A DNA stretch of 64,000 nucleotides from Paramyrothecium sp. XJ0827 (lineage: Eukaryota; Ascomycota; Sordariomycetes; Hypocreales; Stachybotryaceae). Below the pieces are notes generated by a model, which was given only the letters and a program-made list of their open reading frames with translations, did not search any database and was not told the origin of the DNA. The stretch is taken from assembly GCA_020881915.1 (NCBI GenBank), contig JAJFPB010000006.1, positions 3,720,001 to 3,784,000 of the forward strand, written 5' to 3'. Shown here piece by piece: positions 55,845 through 64,000 of this stretch (positions are counted from its first letter, which is position 1; the number at the start of each line of letters is the position of its first letter). A program made the position numbers and the translations under genes.

Positions 55845-57377
55845 ATGTCCAAGTCCAAGAAGGCTGCGAAGCGCAAGCAGGAACAGGGCAAGGCGGCCCA
55901 ACCCGACCAGATCAAGAAGCCGAGACTGTCATCGTCGCCCAATGAGGCCTCGGAGAAGGCAGACGGCGTCTCGCAGGACGGCGCTCCCGTCCGGAGCCTC
56001 AACGCCATCATCTCCCCCGAAGAGATTGACATTGCCGTCGACACCCTCCAGACCCTCGCCGGGAACCCTGCCGCCATCAAGTCCAAGGCTTGCAGGGAAC
56101 TGCGCTCCGCCGTTTACGACTTTCGCCAGGCCTGCACCACCGGCACCAACAGCAATGGCGGCGCCACCGCTGCGGTCGATGCGGGAAACTTGACGGCCAG
56201 GATCTCTGGTGCGCTGGTGGACGGGAAATACACGGACGCGCTGGTGCTGCTGGCCGAGATGCGCATCCGCGACGAGGCACCCAAGCTGGGAGCCCTGTGC
56301 CGCTGGGTTCGTGACCTCGACGTCACCAGCGGACTGTCCTCCGATCGAGTTGTCCTCCCAAGCGGCGAACTCGGTCTGCCCACGCGATCAAAAGAGCAGC
56401 TCGAGCTGCTGCGGGTCCTCGATTCGGTGCTGAGAGTCACCGGCACCAACGACTTGCTCCCTTCTGCGAAGTGCATTGATGCGACCGATCCGATTGCTCT
56501 TCACGAAGAATGGAATCTCCGACCGCAAATCGACACGTCGATTGCTACCGTGCGCGAACGAGTCCTCGACGGCAGCATCTTCTCTGCTTGCCCTGAAAAT
56601 GTAAAAGACAAGTTTCGGGTCCTGGAGACTGTCCCTGCTGCCCAGCGCAAGCCACCGAATCTGCACGACGCCGTTTTGTTTCTTAGCGAGGACGATGCCA
56701 TCCCACTCTCGCAAACGCCGCCGCCCACAACCTTCCACAAACACCCATCCGTGCCGAATTTGTCTCTCATGCGCGACGTACTGTCCTCCGATGAATGTTT
56801 GTCGATCGTGGCGTCCATGGAGAAGGTTGGCTTCCTACCGGACTCTCCTCTGCGAGATGACGGTGCTGGCTCCAGCATCCTAGCGCACAACGTCTACTGG
56901 ATGATTGACCAGGCGTTCCACGACAAGCTATGGGACAGGGTCAAGGCCTTCGTTCCGGCAGAGGTGTCGGGTAAGAAGGCTCGAGGCATCAACCGACGAT
57001 TCAGAGTCTACCGATACGTGCCTGGCGCCGAGTACCGATGTCATTTCGATGGCGCTTGGCCGCCCTCAGGCCTGCACCCCAAGACCGGTGCCTACATGTA
57101 CGATTCCTCACCGCCCGAGGCGAAGCAGTCCAGCCTCTTTACCTTTTTGGTTTACCTCAACGACGAGTTTGAGGGTGGTGAGACGACGTTCTTTACACCC
57201 AGCATGCGGGAGGGTGTCATGAATGCCTACCCCGTGAGGCCAATCGCCGGCTCGATTGCACTGTTTCCCCACGGCGACAGCAAGGGTGCGTTGTTGCATG
57301 AGGGCACTGGTGTCCGGTCTGGGGCCAAGTATATCATCCGGAGTGATGTTGAGTATGATGTGAATCCAGGACAGTAA
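55845..57377 (+). CDS. 2-oxoglutarate/Fe(II) dioxygenase (prolyl-4-hydroxylase-like fold)
   Basis: Intronless, 510 aa, ATG at 55845 in a strong context (CACCATGTC). The C-terminal ~200 residues are a P4Hc/2OG-Fe(II) oxygenase double-stranded beta-helix: RRFRVYRYVPGAEYRCHFDGAWPP gives the metal ligands H400 and D402, LLHEG gives H485, and SGAKYIIRSDVEY supplies the basic residue that binds 2-oxoglutarate. LSSDECLSIVASMEKVGF is the domain's usual first helix. The N-terminus is Lys-rich (KSKKAAKRKQ, IKKPRL), probably nuclear localising, followed by a helical ~250-residue region without a domain I recognise. The role may be protein or nucleic-acid hydroxylation; the substrate is unknown. Confidence 0.86.
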   Translation: MSKSKKAAKRKQEQGKAAQPDQIKKPRLSSSPNEASEKADGVSQDGAPVRSLNAIISPEEIDIAVDTLQTLAGNPAAIKSKACRELRSAVYDFRQACTTGTNSNGGATAAVDAGNLTARISGALVDGKYTDALVLLAEMRIRDEAPKLGALCRWVRDLDVTSGLSSDRVVLPSGELGLPTRSKEQLELLRVLDSVLRVTGTNDLLPSAKCIDATDPIALHEEWNLRPQIDTSIATVRERVLDGSIFSACPENVKDKFRVLETVPAAQRKPPNLHDAVLFLSEDDAIPLSQTPPPTTFHKHPSVPNLSLMRDVLSSDECLSIVASMEKVGFLPDSPLRDDGAGSSILAHNVYWMIDQAFHDKLWDRVKAFVPAEVSGKKARGINRRFRVYRYVPGAEYRCHFDGAWPPSGLHPKTGAYMYDSSPPEAKQSSLFTFLVYLNDEFEGGETTFFTPSMREGVMNAYPVRPIAGSIALFPHGDSKGALLHEGTGVRSGAKYIIRSDVEYDVNPGQ

Positions 57378-57790
57378 GCTGCGGGTCAGATGGGTAAAAA
57401 ATTGTATATCGAGTGACGAACTAAAAGCAAGCGAGGATATATATTTAATGAAGAACTACAATATTGTTCCTGTAAGACTACGTCGAACTACACATATTCA
57501 TGTGGGAGCAGGATGGAGAAGTCCAAATGCTGTAGCTACGCGGAGCAATGCCAGTGCCATGCACTAATAGGCAAAGTTCTCCTGGGAGGAAATGGAAGTG
57601 CAACTGCATCATATACAATGGATTCAATCATTGACTCCTTTCGACGATGGAGAATTTCTATGTTGCGACGTCGTGTACATCCATGTATTCACAAGTCTAA
57701 TGCGCAAGTCTTCAATAGGACCATAGATATACCGGCCAGATGTGATCCCACAATCAAGAGTTTTCTCCCGACTCCTATCAGATGGCTGCT
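57378..57790. other. intergenic between convergent genes
   Basis: 3' flanks only; nothing recognised. Confidence 0.45.
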
Positions 57791-58507
57791 CTAGAAATAC
57801 TTTTGCGTCTGCGCAAAGTGCATGCCGGCGGCAAAGTGAAACAGCTTGGCGGCGACGACCATCCTCGGCTTCTTGGTGTACTCGACCAGGCGGTCGTAGA
57901 ACTCGGCCAGCGGGACGACGACGCGCTCTATGCGCTCGCCGTCGTCGAGGCGCTGCTCGGGCAGCGCGTCGCCCTCGCCCAGCTCGGCCTCGACCATGAC
58001 GAGCTGCATGTTGGCGTTGGTCATGCCCGGGTCGGCGGCCTGGACGGGGCTGACGCTGAGGACGCGGCAGTCGTAGCCCGTCTCCTCCTTGAACTCGCGC
58101 ACGGCGGCCTGCTCGGGCGTCTCGTCGGCGTCGACGAGCCCCGCGGGCCACTCAACCGTGTAGGCGTCGAGCGGCGGGCGGTACTGGATGACGATCATGG
58201 TGGAAGGCGGGCGCGACGGGTGCAGCAGGATGTTGCCCATGGCCACGGCGTCGACGCCGGCCTTGCCTCGCGTCTTGCGCGTGGCCACCTCCCACGTGCG
58301 CGAGGCGCCGACCTGGTCGATGTACTCGACCTTTTGCAGCGTGACCCACTTGGCCTCGCTCGTCGGGAGCTCCGTCACCTTGGTGATGACGGGCTCTTGC
58401 GTGGCCTGCGACATGCTGAAGGATCTGAGGGGGTGTGTGAGGCCGATGGATGGCCGGGTTCGGGTGAGGAGGTGGGCGCGGACTGGGCGGCAGCGAGTGA
58501 ACAGCAT
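57791..58507 (-). CDS. Nudix hydrolase, ADP-ribose pyrophosphatase (YSA1-like)
   Basis: Hydrolyses ADP-ribose and related ADP-sugars to AMP plus sugar phosphate. Intronless, 238 aa. The Nudix box is complete: residues 123-145, G-x5-E-x7-REFKEETGY (GLVDADETPEQ followed by AAVREFKEETGY). YRPPLDAYTVEWPAGLVD just before it is characteristic of the YSA1/NUDT5 group. Start at 58507 gives an N-terminus rich in Arg, Ser and Thr (MLFTRCRPVRAHLLTRTRPS), suitable for mitochondrial import; an internal ATG (MSQATQEP, residue 32) would yield a cytosolic form, so dual targeting is possible. The gene converges with the dioxygenase gene. GC at third codon positions is high, consistent with a housekeeping gene. 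Confidence 0.92.
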   Translation of the reverse strand: MLFTRCRPVRAHLLTRTRPSIGLTHPLRSFSMSQATQEPVITKVTELPTSEAKWVTLQKVEYIDQVGASRTWEVATRKTRGKAGVDAVAMGNILLHPSRPPSTMIVIQYRPPLDAYTVEWPAGLVDADETPEQAAVREFKEETGYDCRVLSVSPVQAADPGMTNANMQLVMVEAELGEGDALPEQRLDDGERIERVVVPLAEFYDRLVEYTKKPRMVVAAKLFHFAAGMHFAQTQKYF

Positions 58508-59113
58508 CCGCTCCTGGGCAAGTGTTGAGTGAGACGGCTCAAGGTGTTCTACTGAGAGGCCTTGAGTTAAGTAGGATCAATATCAAGTGTTATGAGATAT
58601 GTGTTGTTGATGATGGATGAGAGCAAATACAAAAATGACAATCCGGCAACGGCACCTTTTGCGGGTTGATGCGGGACCCGCCATCGGCGCGGGCATTACA
58701 TGCTTACGTCATTCAGCTCTCACGACTTTGAACGGCCATCAAATTTTAGGTCATGGCCAAGATCGAGTAGTTCATGGCTATTTGGCTCGAGTATGGTGCA
58801 GTACTATAAGAGAGATAATCAAAATGGCAAGTCAAGTACAATTACATTGCTTTCTTTCATTCAGACTGAACAGCATAGCTCATAACATAAACCACCAAAC
58901 ACAAGAACATTTGCTGTCCACCTGTGATAATACCCAACCAGTCCTTTTTGTTATGAAATCAATCTTCCATTTCGTTCCTTTGTTGAGTTCATCAATGTTC
59001 GGAAACTGTTGTAGCAGGCGGATAAGTGGCGGATCACCAATCCGTGACTGTGCCTCGTCATACCCTTACTAGTCGCAACAGCACGCAACGGCACATACGA
59101 TGATTTCTGGGAA
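58508..59113. other. intergenic, no gene seen
   Basis: 5' flank of the Nudix gene and 3' flank of the antiporter gene. Short frames only. Confidence 0.45.
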
Positions 59114-60690
59114 TTACTCAGCCACCCTCAGCTGTAGAAGCTTCTTCAGCTCTTTGAGCGCTTCGACACTGATGGTGACATTGACCGACTCGCCGCTTTC
59201 AAAGCCGTTCGAGGTGGCAACATCGGGGTTGGGGTAGTACCAGCACGCAATAGCGATAATCACGTACACGACCTAAAGAGTGGTCAGCTTTGTGTTCTCA
59301 GGCGTATCAAACAGGCGACTCGAACTTACCACAAGCAGGGCGCCCTCCAGCCAGTTGGACTCTCCGTCGCGGAGGAAGTTGCCCACGACCAAGATGGAGA
59401 GAACGAGCAGCCCGATCATGAAGATCTCGAAATTCAGGTCCAAGGACTTTCCGAGGCCCCAAGCAATGAGCACAACGAGGGGGCCGTTGAAAAGGGCTGT
59501 CTGTATGGAAGGTCCAAGGCAGTGGTACAGGGCGACGTTAATGACACCATCTGTTGGCAGCATGTTAGTCTTCAATTGCACTCCCAGTGTCTCTCAGGTC
59601 AAGTCTTACCCCAAGCCTCGTCAATGGCTGTCAGATGCTCGGCCGCCTTCTCCACAAGCGGCAGCAAGATCAGACCCAGGAACTGATCCGGCACTCCGCT
59701 CTCCACGACGTGCTCGATTTGCTCCACTAGCAGAATCAGCAGCAGGGTCACCAGCACGAGCGAGATGACCAGGGCGATGACCGTCTCGGTCATGGTGAAC
59801 TTGGGCTTCTCCTCGTCGCTCTCCCGGTCCGCGTCGCGGTGCTCGTCCATCTCGATGACCTCGTCGAAGATGCTGTGCTGGCTGCTGGCCTGGTACCAGA
59901 TGTACAGGAAGAAGGCGACGATCAGGGCGATCGAGGTGGCCTGGCTGATGCGCAGGACGTCCTCCTGGAGCTTGCCCTCGGTGAGGTGCTCGTGCATGAC
60001 GCGCAGGCGGGGGATGGTGTGCTTGACCGCCTCGGACTTGAGCGCCGAGTAGAAGGCGCTGGGGATGAGCAGGCCAAAGGCGGCGACCAGCAACAGCCCG
60101 GTGCCGACCTCGGACACGATGGCGTGGAACTTCTGGGTGGTCTGGCGCAGGCCGCCGAAGAAGAAGCAGAGTCCCAGGCACAGCAGGAGGTTCGTCAGGA
60201 TGCTGCCGAGGATGGCGGCCTGGATGATGGGGACCAGGTTGCCTTCGTCGCCGTTGTCGCCCGACGCATTTTCCTCGTGCTTGACGATCAGCACGGTGAA
60301 GAGGATGATCTCGACAATGGAACCAAACGTCGTCTCAATCAGGATGCCCGCCACCTTGTTGGGCATCTTGCGCGCAAACTCCTGCCCGGCGAACCCGAGC
60401 AGGTTGGCCGTCGGGATGACGGCGATGTAGGCCGTGACGAACTTGGCAATGTGCAGACCAGGGAAGAGGTGCAGGACGAGGGCTACGATGACAATTGGCC
60501 AGAGGACATTGACCAGCATCGACGCGGTGCAGGAGCTCCGCCAGAGCACACGGAGGAAGTGGCTCGGGTGGAAGCCGCTTCTGCCGCTCTCGCCCTCGTG
60601 GGCGATGAAGCTGCTTGTCTGCTGCTCCAGATGCCTGGTCGAAAGGAGCGGAGCCGATTCATGGCTGTCGCCGTTGCCGTGGTTGGGCAT
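59114..60690 (-). CDS. CAX-family Ca2+/H+ (cation/proton) antiporter, VCX1-related, divergent
   Basis: Vacuolar-type cation/proton exchanger, 486 aa from exons 59610-60690, 59330-59550 and 59114-59272. Joins: IDEAW/DGVINVALYHCLGPSIQ and EGALLV/VVYVIIAIACWYYPNPD. About eleven hydrophobic segments and an acidic central loop (DEHRDADRESDEEKP). Alpha-repeat 1 reads ANLLGFAGQEFARKM...ILIETTFGSIVEIIL, where typical CAX proteins have LNATFGNAVELI; the transport Glu is kept but both Asn are replaced. Alpha-repeat 2 reads GPSIQTALFNGPLVVL where GSSIQIALF is usual. This marks a divergent paralogue whose ion preference is uncertain. The leader contains a purine-rich microsatellite. ATG at 60690 chosen because MPNHGNGDSHESAPLL begins a normal cytosolic N-terminus. 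Confidence 0.88.
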
Positions 60691-61915
60691 GATTGCGCGA
60701 TTGATTCTCAAACCTGTGATCACGAACTTGCCGGACAAGTTTGCTGGAACTCTGTCGACACGGCGCCTAGAGAAGGAAGGCAATTGATGAAGGAGAAAGA
60801 AGGAGAAAGAAAGAAAGAAAGCGAAAAGAGGAGGCCGCCGCCGCCGCCGTGGAACACGAGAGGAGGCTGGACGGGCGCGGCCAATTAGCAGCGTCACTAA
60901 CTGGCCCTGTCTGTCGCCGCCAGCGCAGGCAGATCAGGTTTGGTGCACCTCCACACTCGCCTGATTCGCCCGATCGTGCGCCGTGACATAATTAGATAAT
61001 GCTTAATTGAACCCATGTCCGGCTGAAACGACGCTTCAGCGCGGTTGGGGCGCGACGCATTGCGCAATGCCGGACATACCCACGGAGAGACAGGCCGGCA
61101 AACTTTTAAGTGACTCTTGGGGGCCTGTCAAGACCGAGAAGAAACCAAGTAACTCATCAGCTAGTAACGTATTCTGGTGACGGGCAGAGGCCGTGAGGGC
61201 TGCAGGGATCGAGCACCAAACTGTGGAGAGCCCAGACCCTGTTCCCTGTCAGTCCGAGCTTTTAGTGTCCTGCCGCCTTGGCTGGTGCGAATCAGGAAAG
61301 CAGACACGCCTGAAAATATTGATGCCTTGCAACTGCATGGCTGTAAAAGACTGATCCAGTTACAGTTATTTATTAAAGAAGAATTGATTTGTTTCAAATG
61401 AACCTGTAGTTTTTCGAATCAATAATTCTATCCGGTTGCAGAATGCAGAACGACTAGCTTTCCGTGGGCAACCAATCTTGGTGAAAGCGACAATGCACTC
61501 TCTCACTTCAGAAGAGACAAAGATGAACAGCGGTACCGTTCGCCAAAGCCAGTGATATTAATGAGATCATTGGCAATGCTACACATTGCATTCGCATCCA
61601 TTTTTGGTTGTAGGAGCATTCCTTAGGATCTCACGGGACTTGAAACATCCATCGCGGTGAGAGTGCCAGCCGTTCTGTGACTCTGCCTTGCGAACTTGAA
61701 TGGTAATACACATTGACCACTGAATTCACAGGAGCGCTTTATTTGAATGTTAGTAGTTAAAAGTCGCGAGCTTCGTTGCCGGACCAAGGTACACACCGCC
61801 GTTCACTTTCAAACTTCGAATGTCGATTGATCATGGTTTCAATACTAGGCATCTGCTACAGAGAAAGAAACGATGTCGATATGACACCTTCAGAATAGCT
61901 GCCCTGGCCACCGCC
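60691..61915. other. intergenic, no gene seen
   Basis: 5' flank of the antiporter gene (with a microsatellite) and 3' flank of the CE1 esterase gene. No supported gene. Confidence 0.45.
60788..60850. repeat. purine tract followed by (GCC)n microsatellite
   Basis: AAGGAGAAAG/AAAG repeats (60788-60833) run into five GCC/CCG units (60834-60850) in the likely 5' UTR of the antiporter gene. Confidence 0.7.
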
Positions 61916-62846
61916 TCAAGCAAGAAGCCCGAAAAAGCGAAGCATGACATCCTCGTTGACGGGCGCCGTGTGTCCCACTCCCTGACCGATATAGCCTACA
62001 AGCTGCGTCCCATCGCCGTAAATAAATTGGGTGTACGCTGATGACGGAACGCCGGTTACATTTCGGGTTGATTGCACGTTGAATACATTCGACCATTGCT
62101 TCAGGGCCTCGAGCGCGCACTGCGGCCGCACCAGTGTGTCGGCGTAACCGTGCCAGATTTGCATTCGCGGCCGTCGTCCAGTATAGCCGGGATACGAGTT
62201 GCGGACAAAGTTGCCCCATTCTTGCGGCGTGTGCTGAAGACCCTGAGCACACGTCTGGTTCGGCGAGAACGGCGTGGCACTCGGGGCGCCGGCAAAGCAA
62301 GCATGGGCCACGCCCGAGTAGGCGGCGCCAGCCGCGAAGACGTCTGGATAGGACCCTGCCATCACGTTGGTCATCATGCCGCCGGACGAGGACCCCATAA
62401 CAAAGACGCGAGAGGCATCTCCGCTGTATCGCTGCAACGTGTAGTTGACCATGGCCACAATGCCGGCAGCGTCTCCACCGCCGTTGTGGGTCAGGCTGGC
62501 CGGGTTATGGACGTCCCAGCAGTTGCTCATGTTTGGCGTGCCCGGGAAGATCAAGATGAACCCATTCGAGTCAGCGTAAGACGGCAGTCTTGTGCCTCTG
62601 AACCACTGTTGTGCGTTTCCGCCGCAGGGATGCATCTAACCTCATATGTCAGTTCCACTACCGCACCTTGGGTTTTGTTTTACATACCGCTACAATGATG
62701 GCAGGGTTGGTGGCGAGCCTGTCTGGAACATAGATGTACATTTGGATCCTGGTGGGATTGTTTCCCCAGTTCTGCACCTGCTGTAGAGAGGCAGTCAGGC
62801 CACAGGTTGCAAAAGCAACGAGGCTGAAGAGAACCTGAAAGAGCAT
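61916..62846 (-). CDS. secreted CE1 esterase (feruloyl/acetylxylan esterase, PHB-depolymerase fold)
   Basis: Extracellular plant-wall esterase, 292 aa, exons 62688-62846 and 61916-62635; intron 62636-62687 joins AIIVA to MHPCGGNAQQWF. The N-terminus MLFQVLFSLVAFATCGLTAS is a signal peptide. Family landmarks: NPTRIQMYIYVPDRLATNPAIIVA, HPCGGNA, NCWDVHNPASLTHNGGGDAAGI, the nucleophile elbow GSSSGGMM, the WHGYADTLVRP segment with the acid residue, and the catalytic His in GQGVGHTAPVNE. It has no carbohydrate-binding module, unlike many CE1 enzymes. A TATATATA box at 62938-62945 lies about 92 bases before the ATG. It removes feruloyl or acetyl groups from xylan; which of the two cannot be decided from sequence. 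Confidence 0.9.
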
Positions 62847-64000
62847 TTTGGAAGTCCAATGAGTAGAGTCAGTGTTTAGTTGAGCAAGGAGGATTTGTCT
62901 TAAGGGGAAAGCTTTCGCATTGACGGTTGCTGAATCGTATATATACACTCCAGCCTTGCAAGTGATTGTCGTCCGCACAAGATTAGCCGAAGGGGTCGGC
63001 AATCAACATCGGCAGCAACCATCCTGCTTGGGTGAGCCTGTCTCTCTTCTCAGAGTATTCGGCACTAGAGTACGGCAATCCCACCAACGCCGTGACGTCG
63101 ATTGAGTGCCTTGGAGTATGCCGGCAGTAGGGAACGGTACCAAAGATCGTACAGTGGTTCCTGCAGGTGATGAACATGTCTGGTTCCATTGGAGCCAAGG
63201 TTGCCTCGGCTGATGTACACAGTCGATCTCGGGCTTGGTTAGCTGGGGCTGCAGCATTGTTTGGTTACGGAACTGCAGCTCCGGGCCGAGGCCGCAATAC
63301 TGAGCATGCCCCACACCACGAATCGATACGGAAATTAGCCTCGCAGTGCCTCCGTAGTGAGTGTCAAAATGAAAAGCGTCTGAAGGAATGCAGGTAAACC
63401 GCCAAACGAGCTCCATGATGCTAGTGCTTGTGCTGGAAAAAGTGCCTAGGCACAAGGAAAGGAGGGGTCGGTCGTCAAGAATGCGGGGATCTCCCAAGAT
63501 TAGTTGGCCGTTAACACCCGTGTTATGAGTCTGCAGCTGTTTCTAGTTACTGTGTTGGGATTCGTGGGCTCTGTTAGTTGACTTCCTCTTTGGAAGCATT
63601 TAGCCGAGACAATGTCACTTCCAGGTTAGCAGGAATACTACGATGCTTCTTGTGACCACCGTTTAATGTTGTAAAAGTTAGTTCTGACTTGGTATTGGCG
63701 TATTATCACATTATCACTCACGACAAGCTGGGAAATATGCAATTTTGTGCAGAGAACTGTATTGGTCTATCTGATACCCGTCAAGAGAGAGGGGCTTTCA
63801 TGGTGAAGTGGTTGGTACTAGGGGCAAAAAGAAAGCAGATTTTTTTGTGGTTTTGTTGGTTAAGAGGCATCCGTGTGAAAGAGCGGCAGGCTTTGGTGGT
63901 CTCTGCCTTGCTCATATATGGATCCTGTAGATGATCGATGGTGCTGTGTCATTTGCTGTTCTGCGCACGGGGGGGGAAGGGGGTGTCTGGAGATCGCTAG
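62847..64000. other. intergenic to the right edge
   Basis: Promoter of the CE1 esterase gene, then about 1 kb with only short frames. The longest (63003-63497, minus) overlaps the promoter and shows no recognisable domain. A G-rich run (63970-63983) lies at the edge. Confidence 0.4.

Noticed and set aside
59839..60888. 349-codon plus-strand open frame
   Set aside because: Antisense shadow of the CAX antiporter exon; high GC removes stop codons. No domain and unnatural Asp/Glu/Gly composition.
63003..63497. 164-codon minus-strand frame near the right edge
   Set aside because: Overlaps the upstream region of the CE1 esterase gene; no domain, irregular composition, no supporting exons.
1..64000. 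tRNA, rRNA and CRISPR arrays
   Set aside because: I looked for GGTTCGAATCC-type B boxes on both strands, rRNA-like blocks and regularly spaced repeats by eye and found none; a covariance-model scan was not possible.

Overview
The window is nuclear DNA from a filamentous ascomycete (Pezizomycotina, most likely a Sordariomycete). Genes lie on both strands without operons, coding exons are split by 43-128 nt introns with GT..AG ends and CTRAY-like branch points, and there are four Zn2Cys6 transcription factors, several MFS transporters, a fungal NACHT-type NLR and a CE1 esterase. I find no tRNA, rRNA, CRISPR array or intact transposon. About 27 protein-coding genes can be supported. Exon boundaries were worked out by hand from reading frame, splice consensus and remembered family sequence; they are predictions.

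Layout. 1-4.6 kb: an alpha/beta-hydrolase running off the left edge and a Zn2Cys6 regulator. 5.7-6.7 kb: a NAP/SET-type histone chaperone. 6.7-11.1 kb: more than 4 kb with no supported gene. 11.1-19.0 kb: four orphan, mostly membrane-anchored proteins. 19.5-20.1 kb: a DUF1993 protein. 21-28 kb: a Zn2Cys6 regulator, a DHDPS/NAL-type aldolase and a DAL5-type anion symporter, the last two divergent from a promoter holding five TCCGGA sites. 28.6-32 kb: a QDR-type MFS exporter and a fructosamine-3-kinase-like gene. 32.4-37.6 kb: a 1600-residue lipase-like/NACHT/WD40-like NLR. 38.2-42 kb: a kelch-ectodomain membrane protein and a nitronate monooxygenase. 43.0-49.0 kb: a persulfide-dioxygenase-like gene with a broken frame, a small collagen-like secreted protein, a Zn2Cys6 regulator and a YeeE/YedE (TsuA-like) membrane protein. 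49.2-55.0 kb: levoglucosan kinase, a divergent sugar transporter and a Zn2Cys6 regulator. 55.8-62.8 kb: a 2OG-Fe(II) dioxygenase, a Nudix ADP-ribose pyrophosphatase, a CAX-type cation/proton antiporter and a secreted CE1 esterase.

Functional groupings. The strongest is a candidate levoglucosan (1,6-anhydroglucose) utilisation locus: kinase, transporter and regulator within 6 kb. Next to it is a probable sulfide/sulfane-sulfur module (persulfide dioxygenase-like plus YeeE/YedE), resembling the gene content of bacterial BigR-type operons; its dioxygenase seems to be decaying. The aldolase/DAL5 pair with its TCCGGA-rich shared promoter looks like a third small catabolic unit. The lipase-like NACHT NLR is the clearest innate-immunity or allorecognition candidate.
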